Source: Lentisphaeria bacterium
GTDB taxonomy: Bacteria > Verrucomicrobiota > Lentisphaeria > Victivallales > Victivallaceae
Assembly: GCA_900768515.1 (NCBI GenBank)
Contig: CAAGDG010000062.1
Location: 1-31,404, forward strand
Length of the DNA stretch: 31,404 nt
Direction: 5' to 3'
The notes under the pieces were generated by a model that worked only from the letters and a program-made list of their open reading frames with translations, did no database searches and was not told the origin of the DNA. This document shows, in pieces, positions 31,380-31,404 of this stretch. Position 1 is the first letter of the stretch. Every line of letters starts with the position of its first letter. The position numbers and the translations under genes were made by a program.

Positions 31380-31404
31380 TGAAACCGTTTTTCGTATTCT
31401 CCGG
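31380..31404 (+). CDS. start of a gene cut by the window edge
   Basis: A strong ribosome site (AGGAGG at 31368-31373) precedes an ATG at 31380. Eight codons are visible (MKPFFVFS...), possibly the start of a signal peptide or a Rossmann-type first strand. Nothing more can be said. Confidence 0.5.

Overview
The window looks like a chromosomal piece of a PVC-superphylum bacterium, most likely a Lentisphaerae (Victivallis-like) gut or other anaerobe. Reasons: a 51-residue Lys/Arg-rich protein at 30058-30213 matches the small basic protein family found in Verrucomicrobia, Lentisphaerae and Chlamydiae. An oxygen-sensitive ribonucleotide reductase pair (nrdD, nrdG) points to anaerobic life. The middle of the window carries plant-polysaccharide enzymes, and most of the sequence is GC-rich. 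Taxonomy is inferred from gene content only.

Layout. (1) 1-9.1 kb is an accessory redox and metal block with AT-rich control regions. A six-gene plus-strand operon (coiled-coil protein, Cys-nucleophile alpha/beta hydrolase, cyclophilin-like protein, SDR oxidoreductase, Fe-S-type flavoprotein, second hydrolase) ends at a strong terminator (4521-4562). Two more flavoproteins on the minus strand diverge from an HxlR-type regulator. Next comes an ArsR - MBL hydrolase - CDF efflux operon whose promoter overlaps a perfect 15-bp palindrome. (2) 8.95-10.0 kb is a decayed junction: a perfect 17-bp hairpin, the C-terminal stub of a secretin, and the C-terminal stub of an ISL3-like transposase. (3) 10-22 kb is a carbohydrate region: a GH43-like beta-propeller protein, an operon of esterase, MFS transporter and DUF3592 protein, a GH3 beta-xylosidase/glucosidase, a membrane-anchored nuclease, an AraC regulator divergent from a GH127 arabinofuranosidase, and a metallophosphoesterase. 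Together the esterase, GH3, GH127 and GH43-like proteins suggest trimming of acetylated, arabinose-decorated hemicellulose oligosaccharides. (4) 22.3-31.4 kb is housekeeping: ftsQ-like division gene, cytidine deaminase, CAT-fold acyltransferase, a disrupted radical SAM gene, nrdG/nrdD under tandem NrdR-box-like sites, a UshA-type nucleotidase, the PVC small basic protein, an SrkA-like kinase, and the first codons of another gene.

The most notable sequence event is a perfect 41-bp tandem duplication (24481-24562) lying on the [4Fe-4S] cysteine motif of the radical SAM gene. It shifts the reading frame. Removing one copy restores an intact 287-residue protein, so this is a recent mutation, a reversible on/off switch, or an assembly error. 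No tRNA, rRNA or CRISPR array was seen.
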